NCBI GenBank assembly: GCA_902534465.1
Contig: CACAPU010000003.1
Span: 1 to 64,000 of the forward strand
Direction of reading: 5' to 3'
Source: an uncultured Pelagibacteraceae bacterium
Lineage (GTDB): Bacteria > Pseudomonadota > Alphaproteobacteria > Pelagibacterales > Pelagibacteraceae
DNA length: 64,000 nt
Shown in pieces: positions 18,216 to 27,017 of this stretch (the first letter of the stretch is position 1; the number at the start of each line of letters is the position of its first letter). The notes beneath the pieces were generated by a model, which was not told the DNA's origin, made no database searches, and saw only the letters and a program-made list of their open reading frames with translations. The translations under genes and the position numbers were made by a program.

Positions 18216-19282
18216 TATTTGTCTTTTTTTTCTATCAATTTAAAAAGTTTTTCTTTTGTTTTTGCAATAGCAACTGCATCAGCCCAAACGGTTGAATCTT
18301 GGGAAGTATTTTTATCAATTGCCGTTTGAGCACCATTTATATAAAGTCCAGAGGCAATAAAACAATTTAACCTTTTTTTTGTAGCTGTTCGCCCTGTATA
18401 ATCAACTATTGGTTTCTCATTACCGTCAATCCAAACTCTAAATCTTCCTTTTTCACTTTTTGTAGAGTTTATCAAATGTATTGTGACACTTGTCCATTCA
18501 TCTGCACCGTTATATTCATTAACTTTAAATCTTTTTAGTAACCAATGTTTTTCATATGGTTCTGAAAATTGTAAATTTGCTTTTAGTTGACCTTTTTTAT
18601 AGGTAATCATAAAAGTTATAGTGTCACCTTTGGGATGACATTGCATTATATGGAAATTTCTTGATTTGTTGAATGGGAATAAAATATTTCTTACTGGTTT
18701 AGTTGCAAAATGTATCCAGGCTTCTCCACCTTCTTTTGATAAAAGCTTAGTCCATTTTCGTTTATCTCTAGATTCATTATGTATTGAACCCATATGATGA
18801 TCACACTCTCTAAATTCCCAGTATTGTGGATTACAATTTTCATATGAACCTGTAATTTGATAAAATTCTTCTCCATGCCACGCATGATTTTTTGATTTTA
18901 TCAATCCCATTTCACCATTCTCTATAATATCTCCTCCAATTACAGAAAAGGCAGCCTGGTTAAGTTTTTTCTTACCACTTTTCCAATTCCAATTTCCACC
19001 TACTTTAATTCCAAGAATTGGCATTTGCTTTTTTTTTATTCTTAAACCATCAATTCCTGTATGGAATGCAGCTATATTGTGATAAAAATTTTTCTTGTCT
19101 TTGATCCAATATTTTTTATCAATCCAATCTTTCCCGCTAACTCCAACTTTTTTCATTTGTTTAATTTCTTTATATTGCTTTTGCTCTTCTTTAGAATAAT
19201 CACTTAAATTTATTGCCAGGGATTTGTTAAATTGAAATAAACAAAAAAAGAAAATTAAAAAAAACGAATATACTGGTTTCAT
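18215..19282 (-). CDS. secreted polysaccharide-lyase-like protein, copy A
   Basis: A signal peptide (MKPVYSFFLIFFFCLFQFNK, cleaved near LAINL) precedes about 330 residues with the jelly-roll pattern of the PF14099-like group: HAWHGEEFYQITGSYENC (about 128-145), AWIHFATKPVRNILF (about 189-203), WTSVTIHLINSTKSEKGRFR (about 263-282), VWIDGNEKP. It is the most diverged of the three family members in the cluster. It is the first of the six export-type genes and lies 37 bases after the GT2 gene stop, so the two groups may share a transcript. Specificity unknown. Confidence 0.65.
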   Translation of the reverse strand: MKPVYSFFLIFFFCLFQFNKSLAINLSDYSKEEQKQYKEIKQMKKVGVSGKDWIDKKYWIKDKKNFYHNIAAFHTGIDGLRIKKKQMPILGIKVGGNWNWKSGKKKLNQAAFSVIGGDIIENGEMGLIKSKNHAWHGEEFYQITGSYENCNPQYWEFRECDHHMGSIHNESRDKRKWTKLLSKEGGEAWIHFATKPVRNILFPFNKSRNFHIMQCHPKGDTITFMITYKKGQLKANLQFSEPYEKHWLLKRFKVNEYNGADEWTSVTIHLINSTKSEKGRFRVWIDGNEKPIVDYTGRTATKKRLNCFIASGLYINGAQTAIDKNTSQDSTVWADAVAIAKTKEKLFKLIEKKDK

Positions 19283-19318
19283 TAAATTAAATTAATTTCA
19301 GAATTATTATAAAATAGC

Positions 19319-20188
19319 CTACTTTAAAATGTCAATATCTGAAATATTTGTTAAAGAATTATTAAACTCAGCCATATTTTCTCTTCCTGATATTTTTAAA
19401 ATAACTAGACCAAAAATAATGATTAGCGCTAAAGGTATAGCTGTAATTACACTTAAATATTCAGCAATTATTACCAAATATATTGCATAAAATGCTATTG
19501 ATCTAAAAATCACTGAAGATTTAAATACTGCAATAATTGCTAGGGAATGTTTTATTAAATTAATGAAACTCATTTTTGAGGGACCAAAATATCTAGAACC
19601 TCTTATTGATGGAGAATTAATTAAATTATTTTCTATTTTTGCTAATGATCCAGAAAAACTACTCCAAGTTGCTTTCTCGTCAATTAATTTCTTAACAGTT
19701 TCTTTTGTAAGACATGTGAAATTTCCAAATTTTATAAATTTTCCTGTAAATGTATATGTAATTATTTTGTGTAAAAAATAACAAATTTTAAAAATTAAAC
19801 CCTCTGATCTTTTAACTCTTTCTCCAACAATACTTTTGTGAGGATTATCCTTAATCTTTTCTACAAAGTTTTTTATCTCTTCTGGCCTGTCTTCTCCATC
19901 ACCATCCATAGGTATTACATAATCAAAATCCTCATTTTCTGAAATATGTTTTAGTCCAGCAGCAATGCATCTTGCGTGACCCTTGTTATTTCTCATATTT
20001 ATTAACTTTATTGACTTAATCTTATTTAAATTTTTATTTTCTAAATTTTTTTCTTCAGTTGATGCATCATTAATTAAAATAATTGAAAATGAAGCATTTA
20101 AATCAGAAATATTGCTATTAATTTCTTCAAGTAATATTGATGTAGATCTAAAGTCATTAAATACTGGAATTAATATTATAATATTCAT
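19319..20188 (-). CDS. family 2 glycosyltransferase (DPM-like, two C-terminal membrane helices)
   Basis: I begin at the ATG at 20188; a TTG one codon earlier is also open. The GT2 core has IILIPVFNDF (about 3-12), ILINDAS (about 37-43) and the DXD-type metal site MDGDGEDRPEE (about 92-102). C-terminal hydrophobic stretches (about 205-265) suggest membrane anchoring, as in polyprenyl-phosphate sugar transferases (DPM1/GtrB/ArnC-like). The ATG overlaps the stop of the 41-residue membrane peptide (TGATG). With the GT39-like gene upstream it forms a donor-synthase/acceptor-transferase pair. The sugar is unknown. Confidence 0.85.
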   Translation of the reverse strand: MNIIILIPVFNDFRSTSILLEEINSNISDLNASFSIILINDASTEEKNLENKNLNKIKSIKLINMRNNKGHARCIAAGLKHISENEDFDYVIPMDGDGEDRPEEIKNFVEKIKDNPHKSIVGERVKRSEGLIFKICYFLHKIITYTFTGKFIKFGNFTCLTKETVKKLIDEKATWSSFSGSLAKIENNLINSPSIRGSRYFGPSKMSFINLIKHSLAIIAVFKSSVIFRSIAFYAIYLVIIAEYLSVITAIPLALIIIFGLVILKISGRENMAEFNNSLTNISDIDILK

Positions 20189-20313
20189 CAACTTACTGAG
20201 CCTATTAATCTAAACAAAGAGGCAAAAAAACCATATCCTGAAAGTTCTATTAAAGCAATTATTCCAATAATGAATAAAAGTTTTTTATTTTTTTCGTTTA
20301 ATTGAAATTTCAT
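20188..20313 (-). CDS. 41-residue single-span membrane peptide
   Basis: This small frame begins ATG at 20313, overlapping the GT39-like stop as ATGA, and ends TGA overlapping the GT2 start as TGATG. The peptide has a charged N-terminus (MKFQLNEKNKK) and one hydrophobic helix (LLFIIGIIALIELSGYGFF), then a short tail ending IGSVS. The exact overlap at both ends with two glycosyltransferase genes argues that it is a real translated gene. It could be a small subunit or linker of the glycosyl transfer machinery. No family was recognised, and its size makes chance hard to exclude by composition alone. Confidence 0.6.
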   Translation of the reverse strand: MKFQLNEKNKKLLFIIGIIALIELSGYGFFASLFRLIGSVS

Positions 20314-21623
20314 TTATATTTTATGCACTCCATATCACTATTACACATGTAAAGATCCTTTGAGCTATAAATCCACTTTGGTCTTTCTGGAAGATGATAA
20401 GATATATTTCCTGCAATCCACTCATTACCCTTTACATATTCCATTTTTCCAAGGTCATTTGCCTCTGTTTGATAAAAATTTTTAGCCTGTATAGCTAAAT
20501 TTTTTCCATTAAAATCAGTCCTTTTGTCAGTTTTTGAAATAGAAACATATGCATATAATATTGGTGAAATAAAAAATAAGACTAAAAAGACAGAAGTAAA
20601 AGCTTTCATTTTTTCAAATTTAATTTCAGACTTAAAAATATAAATAAAAAGCAAACCAAAACTTATATAGAATGGAGTCATCCACATAGTTCTTATTTTA
20701 ACACCCATAGTAAAAGATGTTAAAAAAATAAATAAAATAGGAATTAAGTTTATCGATAACAAAAATAATAGTTTATCATCATTTAAGTTAATATTTATTT
20801 TAAATTTATTAATTAAAATAAAAATCATTAATAAGAATGGAATCAATATTCCAATTTGTTTAAGTAAAAATATAAATGGATTTTTTAAATGACCCAAAAT
20901 ACTTGCTTCTTCTGACCCAGTTCTCATTAGCCCATATGTTATAGTTACATACTCATTCTCAGATAGCCAAATAATATGGGGAGACAAAATTAAAAAAAAA
21001 GGAATTAAGGATATCAGACACTTAAAATTTATTTTTTTGTTAATAATTAAGTAAATTAAAAGGACAGCTATTGCTAAACCTAAGTAAACAAATAAATATT
21101 TTGAAAGGAAACCAAAACCAGCAAATAATCCAAGTAATATCCAATCTTTGATTTTGTTATTTGTAATTCCTTTCCATAAATAAAAGATAGAAAGTGACCA
21201 AAAAGGAATAAGACATACGTTTACATTAAATTCAGGCGTTGTGAAGTTATAGAAATAAATACCCTCTAATAATAAAACAGATAGAAAACAATAAATCTTA
21301 TTTTCAAAAAAATCCTCTGCTAACTTAAAAATAATAAAGAATGAAACTAAAATACAAATTTGACTTAATAGATAATACGCCCAATCTTGTGGCCCAAAAA
21401 TAAAATAAATTATTTCTGGTAAAAAAGCACTCATTGGAGGATGTTTATTAAATCCCCAATCTAAGTTGCTTCCCCACGCCAGGGCTTCAATAGTATCTAA
21501 TGGCAAATTATGATTTGTAAGAGTTGGAATCAATGTCCAGATCAACAGATGTGATGTAATGAAAATATAAAATATATTGTTTATATTCTTTTTATAAATG
21601 GCCATTTTTATTAATTTATACAA
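20310..21623 (-). CDS. GT39/ArnT-like integral membrane glycosyltransferase
   Basis: This protein of 437 residues has about ten hydrophobic segments and a PMT_2-like first loop: LPLDTIEALAWGSNLDWGFN (about 40-59), where an acidic residue is expected to act in catalysis, followed by KHPPMSAFLPEIIY. Such enzymes move a sugar from a polyprenyl phosphate to lipid, glycan or protein on the periplasmic side. The first ATG (21623) gives MYKLIKMAIYKK; a later ATG at residue 7 (21605) is possible. It heads a group of nine minus-strand genes. The divergent dksA-like gene has its own promoter just upstream. Confidence 0.82.
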   Translation of the reverse strand: MYKLIKMAIYKKNINNIFYIFITSHLLIWTLIPTLTNHNLPLDTIEALAWGSNLDWGFNKHPPMSAFLPEIIYFIFGPQDWAYYLLSQICILVSFFIIFKLAEDFFENKIYCFLSVLLLEGIYFYNFTTPEFNVNVCLIPFWSLSIFYLWKGITNNKIKDWILLGLFAGFGFLSKYLFVYLGLAIAVLLIYLIINKKINFKCLISLIPFFLILSPHIIWLSENEYVTITYGLMRTGSEEASILGHLKNPFIFLLKQIGILIPFLLMIFILINKFKININLNDDKLLFLLSINLIPILFIFLTSFTMGVKIRTMWMTPFYISFGLLFIYIFKSEIKFEKMKAFTSVFLVLFFISPILYAYVSISKTDKRTDFNGKNLAIQAKNFYQTEANDLGKMEYVKGNEWIAGNISYHLPERPKWIYSSKDLYMCNSDMECIKYK

Positions 21624-21634
21624 TTAATGCATTC

Positions 21635-21662
21635 TTGACACTCTATAAATGATGAATATATT
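21635..21662 (+). promoter_or_regulatory. sigma70 promoter of dksA-like gene
   Basis: TTGACA at 21635-21640, a 16-base spacer and TATATT at 21657-21662. The expected start near 21669 leaves room only for the ATG at 21685, so the in-frame ATG at 21649 inside the promoter is rejected. Confidence 0.7.
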
Positions 21663-21684
21663 CACCAGATTTGAAAAATTGAGT

Positions 21685-22101
21685 ATGGTTAAGATCTCTA
21701 AAAAATATATTCCAAAAGAAACTGAAAAATACATGTGCGCAAAACATCTTGCATATTTTAAACAAAAATTAATGGATTGGAAAAAAGATCTTAAGAGAAC
21801 AAATAATGAAGCAATATTCAATGCTTCAATGGATGATAACAGTGCTTCAGCAGATATTGTAGATCAAGCAAGTTCATATACGGAAAAAAATGTTGAAATG
21901 AGAGCGATCAACAGACAAATAAAATTAATTTCAAAAATTGATGGTGCTTTGAAAAAAATTCAGGATGGAACGTATGGTTTTTGTGAGGAAACTGCTGAGC
22001 CAATTGGTCTTAAAAGATTAATGGCGAGACCAGTTGCAACCCTGTGTATATCAGCTCAAGAGAAACACGAAAAAGAAGAAAAAGTTTACGCTGATATTTA
22101 A
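21685..22101 (+). CDS. DksA-family transcription factor (two-cysteine type)
   Basis: DksA-type proteins bind RNA polymerase in its secondary channel and cooperate with ppGpp. The 138-residue frame from 21685 (MVKISKKYIPKETEKYM) has the coiled coil with the tip motif DIVDQA (Asp57, Asp60, Ala62). A zinc-finger region has only two of four cysteines: Cys100-x2-Thr103 and Cys121-x2-Ala124. That C-x2-T, C-x2-A pattern resembles zinc-independent DksA2 proteins. The start choice rests on the promoter just upstream. It converges on gst with a four-base overlap of stop regions. Confidence 0.88.
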   Translation: MVKISKKYIPKETEKYMCAKHLAYFKQKLMDWKKDLKRTNNEAIFNASMDDNSASADIVDQASSYTEKNVEMRAINRQIKLISKIDGALKKIQDGTYGFCEETAEPIGLKRLMARPVATLCISAQEKHEKEEKVYADI

Positions 22102-22724
22102 GGATAGTCTATTTCAGCATCTTTATTTAATACTTTAAATCCTTTGATAACGGCTGGACGTTTTGCAATATCAACGAACCATCTAGATAATCCTTTAAAG
22201 TTTTCTAATCCAATGTCATGTCTTTTGTGACGTGCTATCCAAGACCATGTAGCGATATCAGCAATAGAGTATTCTTTTCCAGCTAAATAATCACTTGTTG
22301 ATAGTCTTGCTTCTAAATCTTCGTATAACTTTCTAGTTATTTTAAAATATCTTTCCTCTCCCCACTCACTTTTTCCTTGATGATAATAATGAAACTGATG
22401 ATGTTGGCCTATCATTGGACCAATCAAACCCATCTGGGCCATCAACCATTGATTTATCTCTAATCTATTATTTTCTGGATAAAACATTTTACTTTTTTCA
22501 CCTAAGTACATCAATATTGCTCCTGACTCGAATATTGATTTTTTATTTTCGTGATCTGTAATCACAGGTATCTTATTAAACGGACTAATTTTTTTAAATT
22601 CAAGTTCGTGTTGTTCACCTTCGTTTAAGTTTACTTTGGTAATTTTATAATCAAAGTTTATCTCTTCTAACATAATACTAATTTTCCAACCATTAGGAGT
22701 ATCGGCTGTAAATAACTCGATCAT
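22098..22724 (-). CDS. glutathione S-transferase family protein
   Basis: The 208-residue protein has an N-terminal thioredoxin fold (MIELFTADTPNGWKISIMLE) with the glutathione contacts in NKIPVITDHE (about 50-59) and FESGAILMYLGEK (about 64-76). An alpha-helical C-terminal domain follows, including EYSIADIATWSWIARHKR (about 148-165). The pattern is close to the YfcG/Ure2-like group. It overlaps the upstream reductase gene by one base (TAATG), so it is probably the last gene of the proteorhodopsin operon. Whether it acts as a transferase or a disulfide reductase cannot be told. Confidence 0.88.
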   Translation of the reverse strand: MIELFTADTPNGWKISIMLEEINFDYKITKVNLNEGEQHELEFKKISPFNKIPVITDHENKKSIFESGAILMYLGEKSKMFYPENNRLEINQWLMAQMGLIGPMIGQHHQFHYYHQGKSEWGEERYFKITRKLYEDLEARLSTSDYLAGKEYSIADIATWSWIARHKRHDIGLENFKGLSRWFVDIAKRPAVIKGFKVLNKDAEIDYP

Positions 22725-23736
22725 TATTTCACACCTAATCTGTCTTTTATAGTGTTTGATGCTGTAGTAAATTCAAACCTATATTTCTCATTAGGTCTTG
22801 CATGTTTAAAGCAACCTCTTGCAGCTAGAGCTCCTTCATGGAAACCAGAAAGAATTAATTTGAGTTTCCCTGGATATGTACAAATATCGCCGATAGCAAA
22901 AATACCCTTTTTATTAGTTTCAAAATTTTCTGTATTAACTGGTATTGTTTTTTTATCTAAATTTAGTCCCCATTCAGCTATTGGTCCAAGTTGCATTATT
23001 AAACCGAAAAATCCCAAAACATAATCAGTCTTTAAAGTTTTGCTTTCACCATCTTCGCTTTTAATCTCGACTTCCTCTAGAGAGCCATTACCTTTTACAT
23101 CTTTAATTGAGTACTTTGTAAATAAATCAATTTTTTTATTTTCACTTAGTTCTTTTATTTTTTGAACACTTGCTGGCGCACCTCTAAACTCATCTCTTCT
23201 ATGTATAAGAGAAACTTTTGAAGTACTTGATAGTTCAATTGCCCAGTCAAGCGCACTATCTCCACCTCCAAAAATGGCTACTGACTTATCTTTAAAAATA
23301 CTTTTGTCTTTAATTGAGTATAAAACTGTTTTGCCATCAAACTTTTCTGCACTCTTTGTTGGAAATTTTCGTGGTTCAAAAGATCCCACTCCCCCAGCTA
23401 TTACTACATTTGGTGTATTAAACTCTTTACCATTACTTGTTTTTACTATCCAACTTTCATTTTCTTTGCTTAGTTCTTGAACTCTATCATTTAAATGAAA
23501 GTTAAAATTAAAAGGTTTTATTTGTTTAATTAAATTGTTAGTAAGCTCTTCCCCGGTGCATTCAGGAACTGCGGGTATATCATAAATTGGTTTATCTGGA
23601 TAAAGTTCTATACACTGGCCACCAATTTTATCTAGGTTGTCAACTATTTCACATTTCAAACCAATGATTCCTAATTGATGGGCACAAAACAATCCTGTTG
23701 GGCCTGCACCAATTATTACAACATCTGTTTTAATCA

Positions 23737-23737
<1 letters not shown>
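22724..23737 (-). CDS. ferredoxin-NADP+ reductase (thioredoxin-reductase-like)
   Basis: This flavoprotein exchanges electrons between NADPH and ferredoxin. The FAD-binding motif VVIIGAGPTGLFCAHQLG (residues 6-23), the NADPH-binding motif VAIFGGGDSALDWAIEL (about 151-167) and the C-terminal FAD contact GIFAIGDICTYPGKL (about 278-292) are all present. The CxxC redox pair of true thioredoxin reductase is absent, which places it in the TrxR-like FNR group. At 337 residues the length is right. It is translationally coupled to ferredoxin upstream and gst downstream (one-base overlaps at both ends), which supports a ferredoxin partner. Confidence 0.9.
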
Positions 23738-24057
<320 letters not shown>

Positions 24058-24078
24058 TCAATTTATATAAGCACAAAA

Positions 24079-24114
24079 AAAAATAGGGCAAGTAATTAAA
24101 CTTGCCCTATTTTA
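24079..24114 (-). terminator. intrinsic terminator after proteorhodopsin
   Basis: A 13-bp stem (AAATAGGGCAAGT and ACTTGCCCTATTT around AATTAA) is followed on the minus strand by a run of T. It lies about 20 bases after the proteorhodopsin stop and just before ferredoxin, so it would limit expression of the downstream three genes. Confidence 0.88.
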
Positions 24115-24132
24115 TATCGTAACTAACTGTTA

Positions 24133-24897
24133 CTATGCTCTTCTTGTAGAGTTAGAAACTGCGCAAGACCAGATAATTAAACCAAATGCGATTTTATTAA
24201 CAAAGTCTGCTAAGTTATAGATAACGTTCAGTGCGTTAGCATCAATTCCACCTGTTAGGTAACCAAAAATGTAACCTAATGGGTAAATTGCCCAACCTAC
24301 AGTAACAATCATTCTTAAAGCTCCAAATGCAGTTACTAAAGCTTTATTTCCAGATTTAGCAGCAACTTTTCCTGCTTCTCCTGAAAAGATTTCATAAAGA
24401 ATGTAAATCCATCCAGCCATACCGATTATGAAACCTAGTGTAGCATTGATGAATCCAGCTTCTCCAAGATATCCACCTATTAACATAACTAGTGAACCAA
24501 TTAAGATTCTCCAGAATATGTTTGTGTCAACTTTTCTTACTGCTGAAAGAATTAAGTAAAATTCTACTAGCTGTAGCGGTACAGTAATTAACCAGTCAAT
24601 GTATCTGTATACAGTTGGAGTATCACCTGTTTCAACCCATACTGCTCTCATATACATATAGTGAATAAATGCTATACCAGTTACTAATCCAGCTACGTTT
24701 ACTGATTTTCTCCATTGAGAACCGACATTAGCCTGTTCCATAAAGAAAAACGCTGTAGCTGCTAACATACCCATTGAAATTAACCAAAACGAAATACCTA
24801 CGAAATCGTCTGTAGCTAAAAAGGCTGTTGCTGCGTTAGCTGCCGTAGTTGCTCCGAAAAGCACTGCCGCTAAAGCTAACATTTTCATTGTCTTCAT
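24133..24897 (-). CDS. proteorhodopsin, light-driven proton pump (blue-tuned)
   Basis: I start at the ATG at 24897 because GAGGGAG stands just ahead of it; the earlier ATG at 24912 would place that ribosome-binding site inside the gene. The 254-residue protein has a signal peptide (MKTMKMLALAAVLFGATTAA) and seven helices. His79, Asp101 (proton acceptor, in YRYIDWL), Glu112 (donor, in VEFYLIL) and Lys235 (retinal Schiff base, in DFVNKIAFG) are all at the expected spacing. Gln109 occupies the spectral tuning site (eBAC Leu105 position), which predicts blue absorption. The gene is followed by its own terminator. No retinal synthesis genes are in the window. Confidence 0.97.
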   Translation of the reverse strand: MKTMKMLALAAVLFGATTAANAATAFLATDDFVGISFWLISMGMLAATAFFFMEQANVGSQWRKSVNVAGLVTGIAFIHYMYMRAVWVETGDTPTVYRYIDWLITVPLQLVEFYLILSAVRKVDTNIFWRILIGSLVMLIGGYLGEAGFINATLGFIIGMAGWIYILYEIFSGEAGKVAAKSGNKALVTAFGALRMIVTVGWAIYPLGYIFGYLTGGIDANALNVIYNLADFVNKIAFGLIIWSCAVSNSTRRA

Positions 24898-24950
24898 AAA
24901 AAACTCCCTCATAGTTAGTTTTTTTTATTAGTTTAAATTTAAACTACAGA

Positions 24951-24983
24951 CTAACCTAATGATTAGCCTAAAGTTAGGGTTAG
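24951..24983. promoter_or_regulatory. CTAA/TTAG repeat cluster upstream of proteorhodopsin
   Basis: The segment contains an exact palindrome CTAATGATTAG (24956-24966) inside a larger imperfect inverted repeat (CTAACCTAA at 24951 and TTAGGGTTAG at 24974). It lies about 55-85 bases upstream of the proteorhodopsin start, where an operator is plausible. A weak minus-strand promoter (TTGCTA, 17 bases, GCTAAT) overlaps it. The 200-base gap to prpE contains no other clear motif. Confidence 0.4.
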
Positions 24984-25112
24984 ATAGCAAAAAAAATTAC
25001 TTTATTGAAGAGTTTTTGACCTCTAAAAAGTATTGATTTTACTTACTTTTTAAAATTAAATACAACCTGTTACATAAAATCATAATAAAAGTGGGTCAAA
25101 AAACAAATCACT

Positions 25113-27011
25113 ATGACAGTTAAATTTAACAAAATTTATCAAGAATCAATACAAAATCCTGAGAAGTTTTGGCAAAATGTGTCTGAGGATATTTTTTGGT
25201 TTAAAAAACCAAAAAAAATTTTAAATAAATCTAAACCTCCATTTTATAAATGGTTCGAAGATGGAGTAACGAACACCTGTTACAACGCAATTGATACTCA
25301 TATTGATCAAGGCAAGGGTGATAGGACAGCCTTAATTTATGATAGTCCAATTACAAACAACAAATCAAAGTTCACTTATAATGAATTGAGAGATAGAGTT
25401 TCGAAATTTGCGGGTGCACTTGATAATCAAGGAGTCAAAAAAGGTGATAGAGTAATTATTTACATGCCAATGATACCAGAAGCAGTTATTGCTATGCTTG
25501 CATGTGGAAGAATTGGGGCAATACACTCAGTTGTCTTTGGTGGTTTTGCATCAAATGAGTTGGCAAGTAGGATTGATGATAGCAAAGCAAAGATTTTGAT
25601 TACTGCCTCTTGTGGATTTGAGCCAGGCAGAACAGTTGAGTACAGACCATTAGTTGATGGAGCTCTTAAACTTGCGAAACATAAAGTTGAAAAAGTAATC
25701 TTCTTTCAAAGGAAGGGAAATGAAGTGAAACTTAATTCTCCTCTTGAGATTAGTTGGGAAGAGTTTATCGTAAATGCAAAAGATAAAGACTGTGTTGAGA
25801 TAGGAGCAAATGAATTTGCATACATTTTATACACATCAGGAACTACTGGAATACCAAAAGGTATAGTAAGAGATGTTGGTGGTCACATTGTTGCTCTCAA
25901 GTGGACAATGAAAAATATTTACAATGTAGATGAAAATGATGTTTGGTGGTCTGCAAGTGATATTGGATGGATAGTAGGGCACTCATATATTGTTTATGCT
26001 CCTTTGTTCAAAGGATGTACAACAGTATTGTTTGAGGGTAAACCAGTTGGGACACCTGATGCGGGTGTTTTTTGGAGAATAATTTCTGAATACAAAATAA
26101 AGTCTTTGTTCACTGCCCCAACAGCTTTCAGAGCTATTAAAAAAGAAGATCCGGATGGAAAATTTTTTTCTAAATATGACTTAAGTTCGTTTGAGTCATT
26201 GTTTTTAGCTGGAGAAAGAGCTGATCCTGATACTTTAAAGTGGGCAGAAAATCTTTTGAATGTTCCTGTCATTGATCACTGGTGGCAAACTGAAACAAGT
26301 TGGGCCATAAGTTCAAATTGTACTGGAATAGAAATGCAAAAAACTAAATATGGATCAGCATGTAAAGCAGTTCCTGGTTATGATGTAAAAATAATTAAAC
26401 CAGATCACTCAATCGCAAAACCAAATGAAATGGGAGACATAGTTGTAAAATTACCTTTACCTCCAGGAACATTTCCTACTCTTTGGAATGCAGATAAAAG
26501 ATATCAAGAAAATTACATGTCTAATTATAAAGGTTATTATCAAACATATGATGCAGGACACATTGATGAAGATGGTTACATTTGGATTATGTCTAGAACA
26601 GATGACATCATTAATGTTGCTGGACATAGATTATCTACTGGAGCAATAGAAGAGGTTTTATCTGAACATCAATCGGTTGCAGAGTGTGCCGTTCTTGGAA
26701 TTGCAGATAAATTAAAAGGACAGTTACCAATAGGTCTAGTTGTTCTAAAAACTGGAGTTGAAAAGGATAATGATACTGTCTCAAAGGAATGTATTAAAAT
26801 GGTTAGAGATAAAATTGGACCAGTAGCAGCTTTTAAAGTTGTAATCGTAATAAAAAGATTACCCAAAACAAGATCTGGTAAAATTTTAAGGGGAACAATT
26901 AGAAAAATAGCTGATGGGGAAGATTATAAAATGCCAGCGACAATTGATGATCCAGCAATTCTAGGTGAGATTACTCAAAGTTTAATTGATAATAAAATTC
27001 TTACCAAATAA
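25113..27011 (+). CDS. prpE: propionyl-CoA synthetase (PrpE/ACSS3-like acyl-CoA synthetase)
   Basis: It adenylates a short-chain acid, probably propionate, and forms the CoA thioester. The 632-residue protein begins YQESIQNPEKFWQ and carries the AMP-binding motif YTSGTTGIPKGIVRD (about 241-255). It also has TASCGFEPGRTVEYRPLVDG (about 166-185), which is typical of PrpE rather than of acetyl-CoA synthetase. The catalytic C-terminal lysine is in PKTRSGKILRGTIRK. Propionate and acetate as carbon sources fit SAR11. The gene is divergent from proteorhodopsin, sharing a 200-base gap. No Shine-Dalgarno is obvious. Confidence 0.88.
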   Translation: MTVKFNKIYQESIQNPEKFWQNVSEDIFWFKKPKKILNKSKPPFYKWFEDGVTNTCYNAIDTHIDQGKGDRTALIYDSPITNNKSKFTYNELRDRVSKFAGALDNQGVKKGDRVIIYMPMIPEAVIAMLACGRIGAIHSVVFGGFASNELASRIDDSKAKILITASCGFEPGRTVEYRPLVDGALKLAKHKVEKVIFFQRKGNEVKLNSPLEISWEEFIVNAKDKDCVEIGANEFAYILYTSGTTGIPKGIVRDVGGHIVALKWTMKNIYNVDENDVWWSASDIGWIVGHSYIVYAPLFKGCTTVLFEGKPVGTPDAGVFWRIISEYKIKSLFTAPTAFRAIKKEDPDGKFFSKYDLSSFESLFLAGERADPDTLKWAENLLNVPVIDHWWQTETSWAISSNCTGIEMQKTKYGSACKAVPGYDVKIIKPDHSIAKPNEMGDIVVKLPLPPGTFPTLWNADKRYQENYMSNYKGYYQTYDAGHIDEDGYIWIMSRTDDIINVAGHRLSTGAIEEVLSEHQSVAECAVLGIADKLKGQLPIGLVVLKTGVEKDNDTVSKECIKMVRDKIGPVAAFKVVIVIKRLPKTRSGKILRGTIRKIADGEDYKMPATIDDPAILGEITQSLIDNKILTK

Positions 27012-27017
27012 GATTAA

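Noticed and set aside
21624-21821. 65-residue minus-strand frame opposite the dksA-like gene
   Set aside because: It overlaps a well-supported gene and promoter on the other strand and resembles no protein; a shadow frame.
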